A DNA stretch of 64,000 nt from CALOCV01 sp942491955 (GCA_942491955.1 CALOCV010000030.1:124001-188000); one strand, 5' to 3'; positions 15,951 through 25,367 are shown, counted from the first letter of the stretch. The notes: generated by a model not told the origin, from the letters alone. A program made the numbers and translations.

Positions 15951-17330
15951 ATGTCTTCTCCTGCTAAAATCGCTCTTGTCGGCCGTCCCAACGTGGGAAA
16001 ATCGGCTCTTTTCAATCGCATTTGCGGCCGTCGCATTGCTATTGTCGACGAAGCTGAAGGGATCACCCGCGACCGCCTTTACCAAGCGACCGATTTCTTT
16101 GGTCGCCCGATAGAAGTGATTGATACAGGTGGCATCGTACCCTTTTCCGACGATTTTTTTGAAGAAGCAATACGGCAGCAGACAGAAATTGCCATTATTG
16201 AGGCCGATAGCCTCATTCTCGTCGTTGATGGACAGACGGGCCCCACTCCCCTCGACTATGAAGTTGCCTACCGCCTTTTCCAATCGGGAAAGCCCGTTGT
16301 TATTGCTGTGAACAAGGTCGATCAGCCAGACAAGGAGAGTTTTGTGAGTGATTTTTTTGCTCTTGGCATTCCCCATGTTATTGGCATTTCTGCTCTTCAC
16401 GACTGGCATATCGTCGAGCTTTTGGAACAGGCTCTTGCTCCCCTTCCATTGCCGAGCAACGAAGAAGAAGCCCCTCAAGAAAGACCGATACACATCGCTA
16501 TTATTGGAAGGCCAAATGTTGGAAAGTCTTCCCTTGTCAACTATCTCCTTTCTGAAAAGAGGTGTCTTGTCAGTCCTCTACCGGGAACGACCCGTGACAG
16601 TATTGATATCGGCTTCCTTTTTCAAGAGAAAGCCTATACGCTGATCGATACTGCTGGGATCCGGCACAAAGGATCTGAGCACGAAGTCGTTGACAAATTT
16701 GCTGCTATCCGCACGGAGCGAGCAATCGAACGATCTGACGTATGTTTGATGCTTGTTGATGCAACTGAGGGCATCACGATGCAGGACAAAAAAATTCTCA
16801 CACAGATAGAGAAGGCGGGAAAAGGGTGTGTCCTGGTCTTTAATAAGTGGGATCTTGTTCACAGCGTTCGGATGGAGCATTTTATTCAGGCACAAATTCA
16901 CGATGCTCCTTTTATTGAGCGGTGTCCCAAACTTCCTATTTCTGCTCTTTCTGGAAGGAACCTAACAAAAATTTTTCCTCTTGTTGATCAAGTTTACGAA
17001 AAATCGCGTCAACGCATTACGACTTCCCATCTCAATCGCTTTCTTGAGGAGACGCTTCAAGCATACGCTCCCCCGGTCATCATGGGCCGCCGTCTACGCA
17101 TCTATTACCTCACCCAGGTTGACATACAACCACCCTCTTTCCTTCTCTTTGTCAACGATGCCTCTCTCCTTCTCGACAGCTACAAACGGTATCTCCTCAA
17201 CCGTTTCCGCGAAAAATTCGACTTCAACGGCACTCCCATCCTCTTCCACCTCAAAGGAAAAAACGGAGGGACAAAGTCCCCCCGTTCTCCCCGCGTTGGC
17301 TCAGCAGCCTTCCGCTCGCCCTCCGTTTAG
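15951..17330 (+). CDS. der: GTPase Der (ribosome assembly)
   Basis: 459 residues from ATG 15951, the start that gives the usual N-terminus MSSPAKIALVGRPNVGKSAL. Two G domains are present: GRPNVGKS, DTGG and NKVD in the first; GRPNVGKS, DTAG and NKWD in the second. A C-terminal KH-like domain ends around KFDFNGTPILFHLKGKN. Der supports 50S subunit maturation. The last ~20 residues (Ser/Pro/Arg-rich) are encoded by a palindromic GC-rich segment that doubles as a terminator-like hairpin, so the natural C-terminus may have been extended by it. Confidence 0.97.
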   Translation: MSSPAKIALVGRPNVGKSALFNRICGRRIAIVDEAEGITRDRLYQATDFFGRPIEVIDTGGIVPFSDDFFEEAIRQQTEIAIIEADSLILVVDGQTGPTPLDYEVAYRLFQSGKPVVIAVNKVDQPDKESFVSDFFALGIPHVIGISALHDWHIVELLEQALAPLPLPSNEEEAPQERPIHIAIIGRPNVGKSSLVNYLLSEKRCLVSPLPGTTRDSIDIGFLFQEKAYTLIDTAGIRHKGSEHEVVDKFAAIRTERAIERSDVCLMLVDATEGITMQDKKILTQIEKAGKGCVLVFNKWDLVHSVRMEHFIQAQIHDAPFIERCPKLPISALSGRNLTKIFPLVDQVYEKSRQRITTSHLNRFLEETLQAYAPPVIMGRRLRIYYLTQVDIQPPSFLLFVNDASLLLDSYKRYLLNRFREKFDFNGTPILFHLKGKNGGTKSPRSPRVGSAAFRSPSV

Positions 17331-17340
17331 AGTTTTTTTT
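17260..17340 (+). terminator. Terminator-like hairpin within der 3' end
   Basis: Outer arms AAACGGAGGG (from 17260) and CCCTCCGTTT (to 17328) enclose a smaller GGGAC/GTCCC stem. A run of eight T follows after AGAG. The stop codon of der sits in the right arm. It could terminate der transcription before the convergent gene at 17346. Confidence 0.5.
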
Positions 17341-17345
17341 GATCT

Positions 17346-18009
17346 CTATTTTTGTTTGGCGTTCTTTTCTAGTTTTTCTAACTTTAACAACCACTCATTT
17401 GCTTGCTTTTTAACATCTTTTTCCATGTCCGTTGTGCAAATCATTTTTGCCATGAATGTCTCTATCGCTTTACGCGTAAAACTAGAGTCCATCAAATGCG
17501 ACATAACTCGTGCACTAGCAGACTTACACAATCGAGTATGAGAGGTACTTATATCAACATATTGAATTTCTAAAAAAACCTTATCGTCCCCATCTTGACA
17601 AATGCTATGGGTACCTGTTTCAGATAACGTCTGCAAGAAAATTTTTAAAATTTCGGACAAGTCTTTAATTTCGGTTATTTCTGAATCAGCTATTGCCTTG
17701 TTAATCTCAATTCCCTTCTCTTGTTCTATTGAAGATAGGATCTTTAACTCGGTTTGAACAATTTTCTCTGCAACGGTTTTGATTTCAGACAGTAGTGTAT
17801 TCAAAGGATTTATTATTGCGGAAATATCACCCGTGGCATGTTGAACGAGGAACACGTGTGCACCGATACAAGTTGTATAAACGTTCCATATTTCTTGAAA
17901 TCGTTGATACGAATCTGCCGATTTTAAGCTTTCATCTGTGATGACTTGTTCAAAGGTGTGTTAAAAATGGATTTTGTATTGTTGTTTGAACGGATGTGGA
18001 AGATTCCAT
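17346..18009 (-). pseudogene. Paralogue A of tandem unknown family, frameshifted
   Basis: An ATG at 18009 follows AGGAGA and encodes MESSTSVQTTIQNPFLT, then hits TGA. The body resumes in another frame (HTFEQVITDESLKSADSYQ, RFQEIWNVYTTCIGAHVFLV ...) and runs to 17346. Dropping one base near 17957-17968 would join them. The core (FQEIWNVY..CI) aligns with the next two genes (FMKIWNAYHICID, FLEKWDFYKEFIS). Function unknown. The frameshift could be real or an assembly error. Confidence 0.7.
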
Positions 18010-18118
18010 AATCTGTCTCCTATTCTGTTGTTTATGTGTTTTGTGTGTTCAGTGGATTGAATCCAAAAAGACGTTACGCCATGTTGGAATTTTTGCCTAT
18101 TTTTTTTATCGATGAAAT

Positions 18119-18721
18119 TCAAAAATTGGAATGACTTGCTAGCGCTGCTCCCGATACCGAATATGATTCCCTTACTTCTTGCATTGCTGTTCTCAAACGT
18201 TGTATATGCTGTGCCAATACCAGGTTGTATGCATTTAGAGCCTTGTATTCTTGAGGTTGGTCTTGGATTTGATGAGAAGGTTGCTGGATCAACGTCCATT
18301 TTTTTTGGTCTCCCGTATCGATTCTAACAGACTGGCTAACACATGCTATGGATTGCATATAGAGTCGAAATAAATCCAATAGTGCGCTGAAGTGATTTTT
18401 TTCCTCTTGTGGCATGTCATACGATTCCTCGAAATTCCATCCGCACCAATCGATTTCTATTCCGTTCTCGGTATTGCTTTCTTGCAAATCGTAATCAATC
18501 ATTATTTTGGCTGCCGTATCGACAACCTTTTTACAGGTATTGAGCGTCGGAGCTATGTCAGAAAACCTAGGAGATTGTTCTATCACAAAAATTTGCACAT
18601 CAATACAAATATGATATGCGTTCCAGATTTTCATAAATTTTTCATATCGTTCTTGTGCTTGTTGATTTATTGGGCCACAGATACAGGGACTGGCAATGCC
18701 TTGCAGTGCAGTGATGTTCAT
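18119..18721 (-). CDS. Paralogue B of tandem unknown family
   Basis: 200 residues, GGAGG just before ATG 18721. Unknown family. The N-terminal part, YEKFMKIWNAYHICIDVQIF then VVDTAAKIMIDYDLQES, matches the neighbouring paralogues in spacing. No signal or membrane segment. Lies between paralogue C and the frameshifted paralogue A, all on one strand and each with its own strong Shine-Dalgarno. Confidence 0.75.
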   Translation of the reverse strand: MNITALQGIASPCICGPINQQAQERYEKFMKIWNAYHICIDVQIFVIEQSPRFSDIAPTLNTCKKVVDTAAKIMIDYDLQESNTENGIEIDWCGWNFEESYDMPQEEKNHFSALLDLFRLYMQSIACVSQSVRIDTGDQKKWTLIQQPSHQIQDQPQEYKALNAYNLVLAQHIQRLRTAMQEVRESYSVSGAALASHSNF

Positions 18722-18729
18722 AAAACCTC

Positions 18730-19212
18730 CTACAATGGTTCTTGGGTACTGTGATAAATGGTGTAATCATCCTCTTGATTCCCTTCTTGGAATTGCGATC
18801 TCGTGCTATGTATGCGCAAGTCTCGAATGCAAAGTTTTAGAGCTAGGAATAACAGTTCATATTTTTCTCGCTCTTCTTGTGAATTTATATGAGTACAATC
18901 TTCATATTTAGAAAAAGAAATTTTGGAGCTATTCCCTTGTACTGCTTCCTCTAACTCATGTTTGATCACGTACATAGCGGCAGTATGGACCTCTTGCATC
19001 AGTGTTTGGAAAGAGTGCACGGTGAATGCATCCTCTTCTTTATTTCCCTCAAGGAGTACCGTTACACCAGAAATAAACTCTTTGTAAAAATCCCATTTTT
19101 CTAAAAAAATTTCATATAAATCAATGTGTTTTTTTGTTTCTTTTATAAAACCACTAATATGCTGCTTTTCAAAAAGATTCTGAATAACTATTCTCGTTGG
19201 CACTGGATCCAT
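18730..19212 (-). CDS. Paralogue C of tandem unknown family
   Basis: 160 residues from ATG 19212, preceded by AAGGAGG; a second ATG two codons earlier overlaps that site and is less likely. YEIFLEKWDFYKEFISGVTV and EVHTAAMYVIKHELEEAV align with the paralogues. Eight bases separate its stop from the start of paralogue B, so the three form an operon-like array. Confidence 0.75.
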   Translation of the reverse strand: MDPVPTRIVIQNLFEKQHISGFIKETKKHIDLYEIFLEKWDFYKEFISGVTVLLEGNKEEDAFTVHSFQTLMQEVHTAAMYVIKHELEEAVQGNSSKISFSKYEDCTHINSQEEREKYELLFLALKLCIRDLRIHSTRSQFQEGNQEDDYTIYHSTQEPL

Positions 19213-19313
19213 ACACACCTCCTTTTTGCGATTCCAGTATGCGGATTTCTTCTTTTTTTTCTATTTTTTCCTACATTTGCACAATGGACTCCAAGAGCCT
19301 ACGACAAAGAGGA

Positions 19314-19359
19314 GGCCGCGAAGCGGCCGTATGGGGGGTTTGGGGGACTGGTCCCCCCA
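19314..19359 (-). repeat. REP-like palindromic element, copy c
   Basis: GGCCGCGAAGCGGCC, then GTATGGGGGGTTTGGGGG, then ACTGGTCCCCCC: the inverted counterpart of the units at 11544 and 48523. It lies in the divergent gap between paralogue C and the P-type ATPase. Confidence 0.75.
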
Positions 19360-19419
19360 TGGTCCTATCTCTTGCCAAAAACGTTGGTTCTTCATAGGGT
19401 AGGGACGAGGTGATGGCTT

Positions 19420-21855
19420 ATGGAGAAGAGGATCGTTGCAGCGAGTGATGCGGAGAAAAAGAGTGTTGATGAATTGTATTCTTTGTTGGAGGTGGGAAAG
19501 GAGGGGTTAGCTAAGGGGGGGGAGGCTGAGGCGCGTCTCGCGTTGTATGGAAAGAATGCCATTGAGGAGAAGAAGAAGAACCCCATTTTGCAATTTCTTC
19601 GTTATTTTTGGGGGCCCATACCTTGGATGATTGAGATTGCGGCTATTCTTTCCTTGGTTGTTGAGGACATGGCTGATTTTACGATCATCATGATTCTTCT
19701 TTTATTTAATTCTGTGATTGGTTTTTGGGAGGAATTTCAGGCTGGCAATGCTGTTGAGGCGTTGAAGAAGAAGTTAGCGAGTCAGTGTCGTGTTTATCGG
19801 AGTGGGGAATGGATTTCGATTTCTGCTACGGAGCTTGTTCCTGGGGACCGTATTCGGATTCGTTTGGGCGACATTCTTCCTGCTGATGTCAAATTGATTG
19901 AGGGGGATTATTTAACGGTTGATCAGGCTGCGTTGACGGGAGAGTCTCTTCCTGTCATTAAAAAGGGGGGAGACATTGCGTATGGGGGGTCGGTTGCGCA
20001 GCAAGGGGAGATGATAGCTCTTGTCATCTCAACGGGGATCCATACTTATTTTGGGAAGACGACGGAGTTGGTTCAATCGGCGGAGTCGACATCGCACTTC
20101 CAGCAAGCGGTGATGCAGATTGGTCGTTATCTCATTTATATGAGTTTGATGTTGGTAACGATTTTGGTCATTGTTCAGTTGGATCGAGGCGATTCGATTT
20201 TGCAGTTGGCGCAATTTGCTTTGATATTGACTGTGGCATCGATTCCTGTAGCGATGCCGGCGGTTCTTTCTGTGACGATGGCGGCTGGGGCGTTGGCGAT
20301 GGCGCGGATGAAAGCGATTGTGACGCGTTTGGATTCGATTGAGGAGATGGCGGGGATGGACATCTTGTGTTCGGACAAGACGGGAACATTAACGATGAAC
20401 CAGCTTGCATTGGGGGCACCGGTGGCTTTTGGTCGGGTGACGAATGAAGAGGTGGTTTTCCATGGGGCATTGGCTTCGAAGGCGGAGGATCAGGATCCGA
20501 TTGATTTGGCAGTAATGGCAGGGCTTCCTTCTTCATCGGATTATGCTTCATACAAGCAGGAACAATTCACTCCGTTTGATCCGGTGAATAAGAGGACAGC
20601 GGCGATGGTTACGACGCCGAAAGGACGCGCGTTGTATGCCACTAAGGGGGCTGTACAGGTTATTCTTTCTCTATGTCATCTCGATGCAAAAACGGAAGGA
20701 GATGTGGAGGAGACGGTAAAGGGATTTGCCACGAAAGGGTATCGCACGCTTGGGGTGGCGCGTTCTTCGGATGGGAAGCAGTGGGAATTTTTGGGGCTTC
20801 TTCCTTTGTCGGATCCGTTGCGACCTGATTCGAAGGAGACGATTGAGAGAGCGCAGGAGCATGGGATTCATGTGAAGATGGTGACGGGGGATAACATTGC
20901 CATTGCCAAAGAGATCAGTGGGCAATTGGGTCTTGCGGGGAACATCTATCCGGCTGATGATTTGATTCAAACGACGGAGAAGGGGACGCATTTAGCAAAA
21001 AACGCGGTGGAAAAGATCAATGATGCTGCGGGATTTGCGCAGGTTTTTCCGGAGCACAAGTTTGGCATTGTCAAAGCCTTGCAAGAGCATGGGCATATTG
21101 CGGGGATGACGGGGGATGGGGTGAACGATGCTCCGGCGTTGAAGCAGGCCAATATTGGGATTGCGGTGAGTGGGGCGACGGATGCGGCACGGGCGGCGGC
21201 TTCGCTTGTGTTAACGGCTCCAGGTCTTTCTGTCATCATCCAGGCGGTGGAGCAAGCGCGTCGGATCTTTGAGCGGATGAACAGTTATGCGATCTATCGG
21301 ATCTGTGAGACGTTACGGATCATGTTTTTTATTGTATTGACGATGTTGGCGTACAATTTCTATCCGATCACGGCGATCATGATCATTTTATTGGCTCTTC
21401 TCAACGATTTACCGATCATGACGATAGCTTATGACAACACGTGGTTGGATCCGAATCCGGTGCGATGGAACATGCGCCGTGTTTTGACTGTAGCGACGGC
21501 ACTGGGTTTTGTGGGTGTTATTGAGACATTTGGTCTTTTCATTTATGCCAAGTCGTTTGTTGGGATTGCGGGCGAGCAGCTTCAGTCGTTGATCTTTTTA
21601 AAGCTTGCGGTAGCGGGGCACATGACGCTTTTTGTGGCTCGGACGAAGAAGTCGTTCTTTTTACAGCCGTATCCATCGCCTATTCTCCTTACAGCTATTG
21701 TCATCACACAAGCCTTTGCTGCGATGGTTGTTGGTTTTGGGTGGTTTGTTGCTGCGATTCCTTGGGCATGGATTGGTTGGATTTGGCTTTATTGCATCGT
21801 TTGGATTTTTATTGAAGATGCGATGAAATTGGCGATTTACCATCGTTTTCGTTAG
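19420..21855 (+). CDS. Plasma-membrane-type H+-transporting P-type ATPase (P3A)
   Basis: 811 residues. Pumps H+ outward, energising the membrane from ATP. It has the cation ATPase N-terminal domain, TGES actuator loop (TGESLPV), PVAMPAVLSV in M4, the phosphorylation motif DKTGTLT with Asp319, KGAVQVIL for nucleotide binding and MTGDGVNDAPALK hinge. Length and the absence of CPC and metal-binding domains favour P3A over P1B or P2. Such pumps occur in plants, fungi, protists, archaea and scattered bacteria, so horizontal origin is plausible. The stop codon lies within a MITE-end-like motif. Confidence 0.93.
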   Translation: MEKRIVAASDAEKKSVDELYSLLEVGKEGLAKGGEAEARLALYGKNAIEEKKKNPILQFLRYFWGPIPWMIEIAAILSLVVEDMADFTIIMILLLFNSVIGFWEEFQAGNAVEALKKKLASQCRVYRSGEWISISATELVPGDRIRIRLGDILPADVKLIEGDYLTVDQAALTGESLPVIKKGGDIAYGGSVAQQGEMIALVISTGIHTYFGKTTELVQSAESTSHFQQAVMQIGRYLIYMSLMLVTILVIVQLDRGDSILQLAQFALILTVASIPVAMPAVLSVTMAAGALAMARMKAIVTRLDSIEEMAGMDILCSDKTGTLTMNQLALGAPVAFGRVTNEEVVFHGALASKAEDQDPIDLAVMAGLPSSSDYASYKQEQFTPFDPVNKRTAAMVTTPKGRALYATKGAVQVILSLCHLDAKTEGDVEETVKGFATKGYRTLGVARSSDGKQWEFLGLLPLSDPLRPDSKETIERAQEHGIHVKMVTGDNIAIAKEISGQLGLAGNIYPADDLIQTTEKGTHLAKNAVEKINDAAGFAQVFPEHKFGIVKALQEHGHIAGMTGDGVNDAPALKQANIGIAVSGATDAARAAASLVLTAPGLSVIIQAVEQARRIFERMNSYAIYRICETLRIMFFIVLTMLAYNFYPITAIMIILLALLNDLPIMTIAYDNTWLDPNPVRWNMRRVLTVATALGFVGVIETFGLFIYAKSFVGIAGEQLQSLIFLKLAVAGHMTLFVARTKKSFFLQPYPSPILLTAIVITQAFAAMVVGFGWFVAAIPWAWIGWIWLYCIVWIFIEDAMKLAIYHRFR

Positions 21856-21869
21856 GGCGTGTCATCAAT
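21852..21869. repeat. Solo MITE-end motif between convergent genes
   Basis: TTAGGGCGTGTCATCAAT repeats the terminal sequence of the 168-bp element at 14413-14580. The TAG stop of the ATPase gene (21853-21855) and the TGA stop of the convergent GYF_2 gene (21865-21867) both fall inside it. Confidence 0.7.
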
Positions 21870-22299
21870 CGATCAAAGCTCTTTTGAGTATCGGAAGTTG
21901 ATGGATCCGTTTCCAATCGGACATCCCTTCGGACCAGACGTAGACATCGTCATCGATGAAATTTTGTTGCTGCAATTTTTTGAGATGTTCCGTGGAGACC
22001 GGTCCTTCTTGTATTCCTTCTTTATTAAGAAAAAACCATTCTTTATCGATGGGACGATTATTTGGTGAAGTTGGAGGGGTATCCAACATCTCTTTTGGGG
22101 GTTGTTCTCGTTCTTCCGTCCTTGATGAAGCTAGGTTAGGGAATAGGAAAAGGGAGAGAAACCCTAAAATTCCGAAGAAAAAGCCGACACAGAACCAAAC
22201 GAAAGGGCTTCTGCCTCTTTGTTCTGCAAAATAAGCAGTAGCCCCGCCGATGAGCATCATCATTCCGACGAGGAGAAAAATTTGAGCGCTATTTTCCAT
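21865..22299 (-). CDS. Membrane protein with GYF_2 domain
   Basis: 144 residues. Two hydrophobic segments (about 7-25 and 33-55) are followed by a Pro/Glu linker. A C-terminal GYF_2-like domain has WFFLNKEGIQEGPVSTEHLK ... VYVWSEGMSDWKRI. GYF_2 domains usually mediate protein or peptide contacts and are common at the ends of bacterial membrane proteins. Convergent with the ATPase gene; specific role unknown. Confidence 0.8.
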   Translation of the reverse strand: MENSAQIFLLVGMMMLIGGATAYFAEQRGRSPFVWFCVGFFFGILGFLSLFLFPNLASSRTEEREQPPKEMLDTPPTSPNNRPIDKEWFFLNKEGIQEGPVSTEHLKKLQQQNFIDDDVYVWSEGMSDWKRIHQLPILKRALID

Positions 22300-22403
22300 T
22301 GAAAACGGTAGTGGAAAGATTATTTCTTTTTATGTTAATGTAAGGTTCATAATGTTGTCAAATTGAGTCAATTTCTTTAGTCCTAATGCTTTTGGGGTGG
22401 GCG

Positions 22404-22901
22404 ATGAAACAAAAAAACCATTCTTTTTATAATAAAGAGCTTGAATTACCTGAAACCATCTATGTACGTGACATTGAAAATCGCGTTTTTCAGTCGATTG
22501 TTTTACAGTGTTTAACTAAGATTCCGGGAGTTCGTCTTCTTGAGGGAAATTTTATCGACAATATTTTCGGAAGAAGCTCGGACAAAATTGTTAAGGGAAT
22601 TATAGCCGAACAAGATCCATCGAATCATTCGGTCAATCTCCGCATTGAGTTGAACATCTGTTATGGTGTCCCCATCCCACAAAAAGCTGAAGAGATACAA
22701 ACCCTTGTGACTCAAGAAATTACAGAAATGACAGGTTTGCATGTTGCCTGTGTGCATGTTGTTTTTAAAAATATTGTATTAGAAGATCGGCAAAAGCCTT
22801 TTACCACTCCTGTTTCTTCAGAGGAACGCAAAGCAGTGCACGATGCACATCTCTCATTGAAACATCCCTCCTCGATGGTTCAAGAGAAGAGTGGACTATA
22901 G
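22404..22901 (+). CDS. Asp23/Gls24-like protein
   Basis: 165 residues from ATG 22404, which follows GGGGTGG; an upstream in-frame ATG at 22386 lacks a site. The Asp23/Gls24 fold is suggested by ..RVFQSIVLQCLTKIPGVRLL, VNLRIELNICYGVPIPQKAE and TGLHVACVHVVFKNIVLED. The family is associated with envelope stress and membrane anchoring in Firmicutes. The next gene encodes a two-segment membrane protein, echoing Asp23-AmaP pairing. Confidence 0.75.
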   Translation: MKQKNHSFYNKELELPETIYVRDIENRVFQSIVLQCLTKIPGVRLLEGNFIDNIFGRSSDKIVKGIIAEQDPSNHSVNLRIELNICYGVPIPQKAEEIQTLVTQEITEMTGLHVACVHVVFKNIVLEDRQKPFTTPVSSEERKAVHDAHLSLKHPSSMVQEKSGL

Positions 22902-22913
22902 TTTTTCTTCTTT

Positions 22914-23432
22914 ATGGCGATTATTTTCTTTTTTCAAACAGCTCTTCTTCTTTTTCTTGCCACGCTCTTCCTGTGTCTTGGAGTATTTGGTTTTATTTTG
23001 CCTTGGTCTTCTTCTTTTCAACTATTTTTCTTGTCTTTTCTCTACGATCACGCCTTTTTTTTCTCCTTTCTTCATTTGATTCTTTTTTTGATGGGTCTTT
23101 CTTCGATTGGATGGGTTTTTCTTCGAAGAAGAAGAAAAAAATTAACGATTCCGTTGAATCAAGAAGGGACCTCGATCTCTTCGAACATCATCCAACACTA
23201 TTTACAATCTTATTGGAGAACACTTTTTCCTGATGAGGCAATTTTTTTTGATTTCTCTTTACAGAAGGAGATTCTTTTTATTTGGGCCGAACTGGAATCG
23301 ACCTACCAACCTGAGCAAGAAATCCTTGCTGAACGGATACAAAGAGATCTTGAAGAAATTTTCACCGAGGTGATTGGGTTCCATAAGAAGATCGTTCTCT
23401 CTCTTTCTTTCCCGGTGGCGTGCGAATCATGA
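22914..23432 (+). CDS. Small membrane protein, AmaP-like arrangement
   Basis: 172 residues: two N-terminal membrane segments (about 3-30 and 48-66) ending in an RRRRKK stop-transfer, then a soluble domain. No family recognised with certainty. Position 12 bases after the Asp23-like gene and the two-TM topology resemble the AmaP anchor of Asp23, which is an inference. Its TGA overlaps the ATG of the permease gene. Confidence 0.7.
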   Translation: MAIIFFFQTALLLFLATLFLCLGVFGFILPWSSSFQLFFLSFLYDHAFFFSFLHLILFLMGLSSIGWVFLRRRRKKLTIPLNQEGTSISSNIIQHYLQSYWRTLFPDEAIFFDFSLQKEILFIWAELESTYQPEQEILAERIQRDLEEIFTEVIGFHKKIVLSLSFPVACES

Positions 23433-24736
23433 AAACTCTGTTTTCCAATTGGTGTGAGCATTGTTTTTCTCTTACAGAGAAAAAAACGACGATTGGACGG
23501 GAGGTGGTTGCGGGATTCACGACCTTTTCAACGATGGCGTATATTGTCGTCGTCAACCCGATGATTCTTCAGCACGCTGGCATGGATGAATCATCCGTTC
23601 TTTTTGCAACGATCGGTGCGACGATTGTAGGCACGCTCTACATGAGTTTGATTGCCAATTACCCTTTTGCTGTCGCTCCCGGTATGGGACTCAATGCCTA
23701 TTTCACCTATGGAATTGTGTTAAACGAAGGGTATTCGTGGCAGGAGGCTTTGGCTGCCTGTTTTGCAGCGGGATGTATCTTTTTCTTCCTCAATGTCACG
23801 GGGATTCGCGCTCTGATTATGAATCATATTCCCAAATCGATCCGCCTTGCGACGACAGCGGGCATAGGTCTTCTTTTAGCTTTTATTGGCCTGCAAACGC
23901 TCGGTATTATTGTTCCGAATGAAAATACATTGATTGGCCTTGGGGATCTCCGCCATCCGACGATTCTTCTTGCTTCGGTAGAACTGATTGTAATGAGCAT
24001 TCTTTTCGCTCGCAATTTTCCGGGATCGATCCTTCTTTCGATCATATTGAGTGCTTTTGTGGGTTCTATTTTTGGTTTTGCAGTATGGGAGGGATTTTTT
24101 TCTTTCCCCCCCTCTCCGTTACCGACTCTTTTTGCTTTAGATCTTCGCATTCTTGCTAACCCCTTCTTTCTTCCGATCATTCTTTCCTTTGTATTTATAG
24201 CTCTTTTTGATGCGACGGCAACCCTTCTTTGTCTTGCGGAACAGGGGCATTTTCTCGATCGTCAAGGAAAGTTTCCTCGTCTTGCGAAAGCTCTTTTCGG
24301 AGACACTTTAGGGACTTTATCGGGAAGTCTTTTAGGAACATCGCCATCCACGACATTTCTAGAGTCTTCTTCGGGCATTGCTGTGGGGGGAAGAACAGGT
24401 CTTACCTCTTTTATTGTAGCCGTGCTCTTTGGACTTTCTCTTTTTCTCTCTCCTTTTATCACGTCCATCCCTTCTTTTGCGACGGCGCCTGTTTTGGTTT
24501 TCATTGGGGCTTTGATGCTCCAATCGATACATGAACTAGAGTGGCACGACTTATCGGAATTCATCCCGGCTTTTCTCATCATTGTTGCCATTCCTCTTAC
24601 CTACAATATTGCTTGGGGATTTGCTTTAGGTTTCATGGCCTATCCCCTTATTAAACTCGGTCTTGGGAAAGGCAAAGAGATCTCTTGGGTGGTATGGGTC
24701 CTTGCCGTTCTTTTTGGAGTAAAAATTTTTTTGTAA
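23429..24736 (+). CDS. NCS2-family purine permease (AzgA/PbuG-like)
   Basis: 435 residues from ATG 23429, overlapping the previous stop as ATGA. Polytopic. AzgA-subfamily sequences are visible: EVVAGFTTFSTMAYIVVVNP, AVAPGMGLNAYFTY, ALFDATATLLCLAEQG, GTSPSTTFLESSSGIAVGGR and FIGALMLQSI. Members import adenine, guanine or hypoxanthine with H+. For an intracellular bacterium this would be host base uptake; exact substrate not determined. Confidence 0.93.
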   Translation: MKTLFSNWCEHCFSLTEKKTTIGREVVAGFTTFSTMAYIVVVNPMILQHAGMDESSVLFATIGATIVGTLYMSLIANYPFAVAPGMGLNAYFTYGIVLNEGYSWQEALAACFAAGCIFFFLNVTGIRALIMNHIPKSIRLATTAGIGLLLAFIGLQTLGIIVPNENTLIGLGDLRHPTILLASVELIVMSILFARNFPGSILLSIILSAFVGSIFGFAVWEGFFSFPPSPLPTLFALDLRILANPFFLPIILSFVFIALFDATATLLCLAEQGHFLDRQGKFPRLAKALFGDTLGTLSGSLLGTSPSTTFLESSSGIAVGGRTGLTSFIVAVLFGLSLFLSPFITSIPSFATAPVLVFIGALMLQSIHELEWHDLSEFIPAFLIIVAIPLTYNIAWGFALGFMAYPLIKLGLGKGKEISWVVWVLAVLFGVKIFL

Positions 24737-24737
24737 A

Positions 24738-25367
24738 ATGTCATTGTTATCCCTATTTTCTTCTTCTATCCCCTTAGCACACCACTATTGGTCCTTGTTA
24801 CTTCGACCGGGGGATTGCGTTTGTGATGCGACGTGTGGAAATGGACACGACACGCTTTTCTTGGCACAAAGAGTCCTTTCTTCCTCTGAGATCGATGGGA
24901 CAGTTTTTGCGCTCGACATCCAATCGACCGCTGTTGCTAAGACCAAGAAGCGCCTTAAAGAAGCCCTTTTGCCAAAGCAAATGGATAACATAAGTTTTTA
25001 CACGCAGTGCCACACTTCTTTTCCCCCAACGATCAAAGAAGAGAGCCTTTCTCTTGTGGTTTATAACTTAGGCTACTTACCTGGAGGAAATAAAGATGTC
25101 ATCACAGAAACCGGGACGACAGTAACGAGCCTTAAGAAGGCGTGCACTTTGTTAAAAATAGGTGGAGCGCTTTCCATCACATGCTATCCGGGTCATGCTA
25201 AAGGTGGCATTGAAGAGAAAGCGATTTTTGCATGGGCTGCTTCCCTTGCAAAAGATGAGTGGCAATGTTGTTCTCATCGATGGGAAAATCGGAGGAGAGC
25301 TCCCTCACTTTTATTGATTACTAAGCAGCAGAGGCCGTCGTTGATAGGTGCGATTTCGGAGCGATAA
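24738..25367 (+). CDS. MnmM-like SAM methyltransferase (YtqB family)
   Basis: 209 residues. CDATCGNGHDTLFLA (SAM motif I), VFALDIQSTAV, VVYNLGYLPGGNK and LLKIGGALSITCYPGHAKGG are the YtqB/MraW_2 signature. The Bacillus member, MnmM, methylates 5-aminomethyl-2-thiouridine at tRNA position 34. The last 16 codons lie in the 447-bp segment duplicated around the IS1634 element and overlap the 3' end of a convergent gene copy. Confidence 0.88.
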   Translation: MSLLSLFSSSIPLAHHYWSLLLRPGDCVCDATCGNGHDTLFLAQRVLSSSEIDGTVFALDIQSTAVAKTKKRLKEALLPKQMDNISFYTQCHTSFPPTIKEESLSLVVYNLGYLPGGNKDVITETGTTVTSLKKACTLLKIGGALSITCYPGHAKGGIEEKAIFAWAASLAKDEWQCCSHRWENRRRAPSLLLITKQQRPSLIGAISER

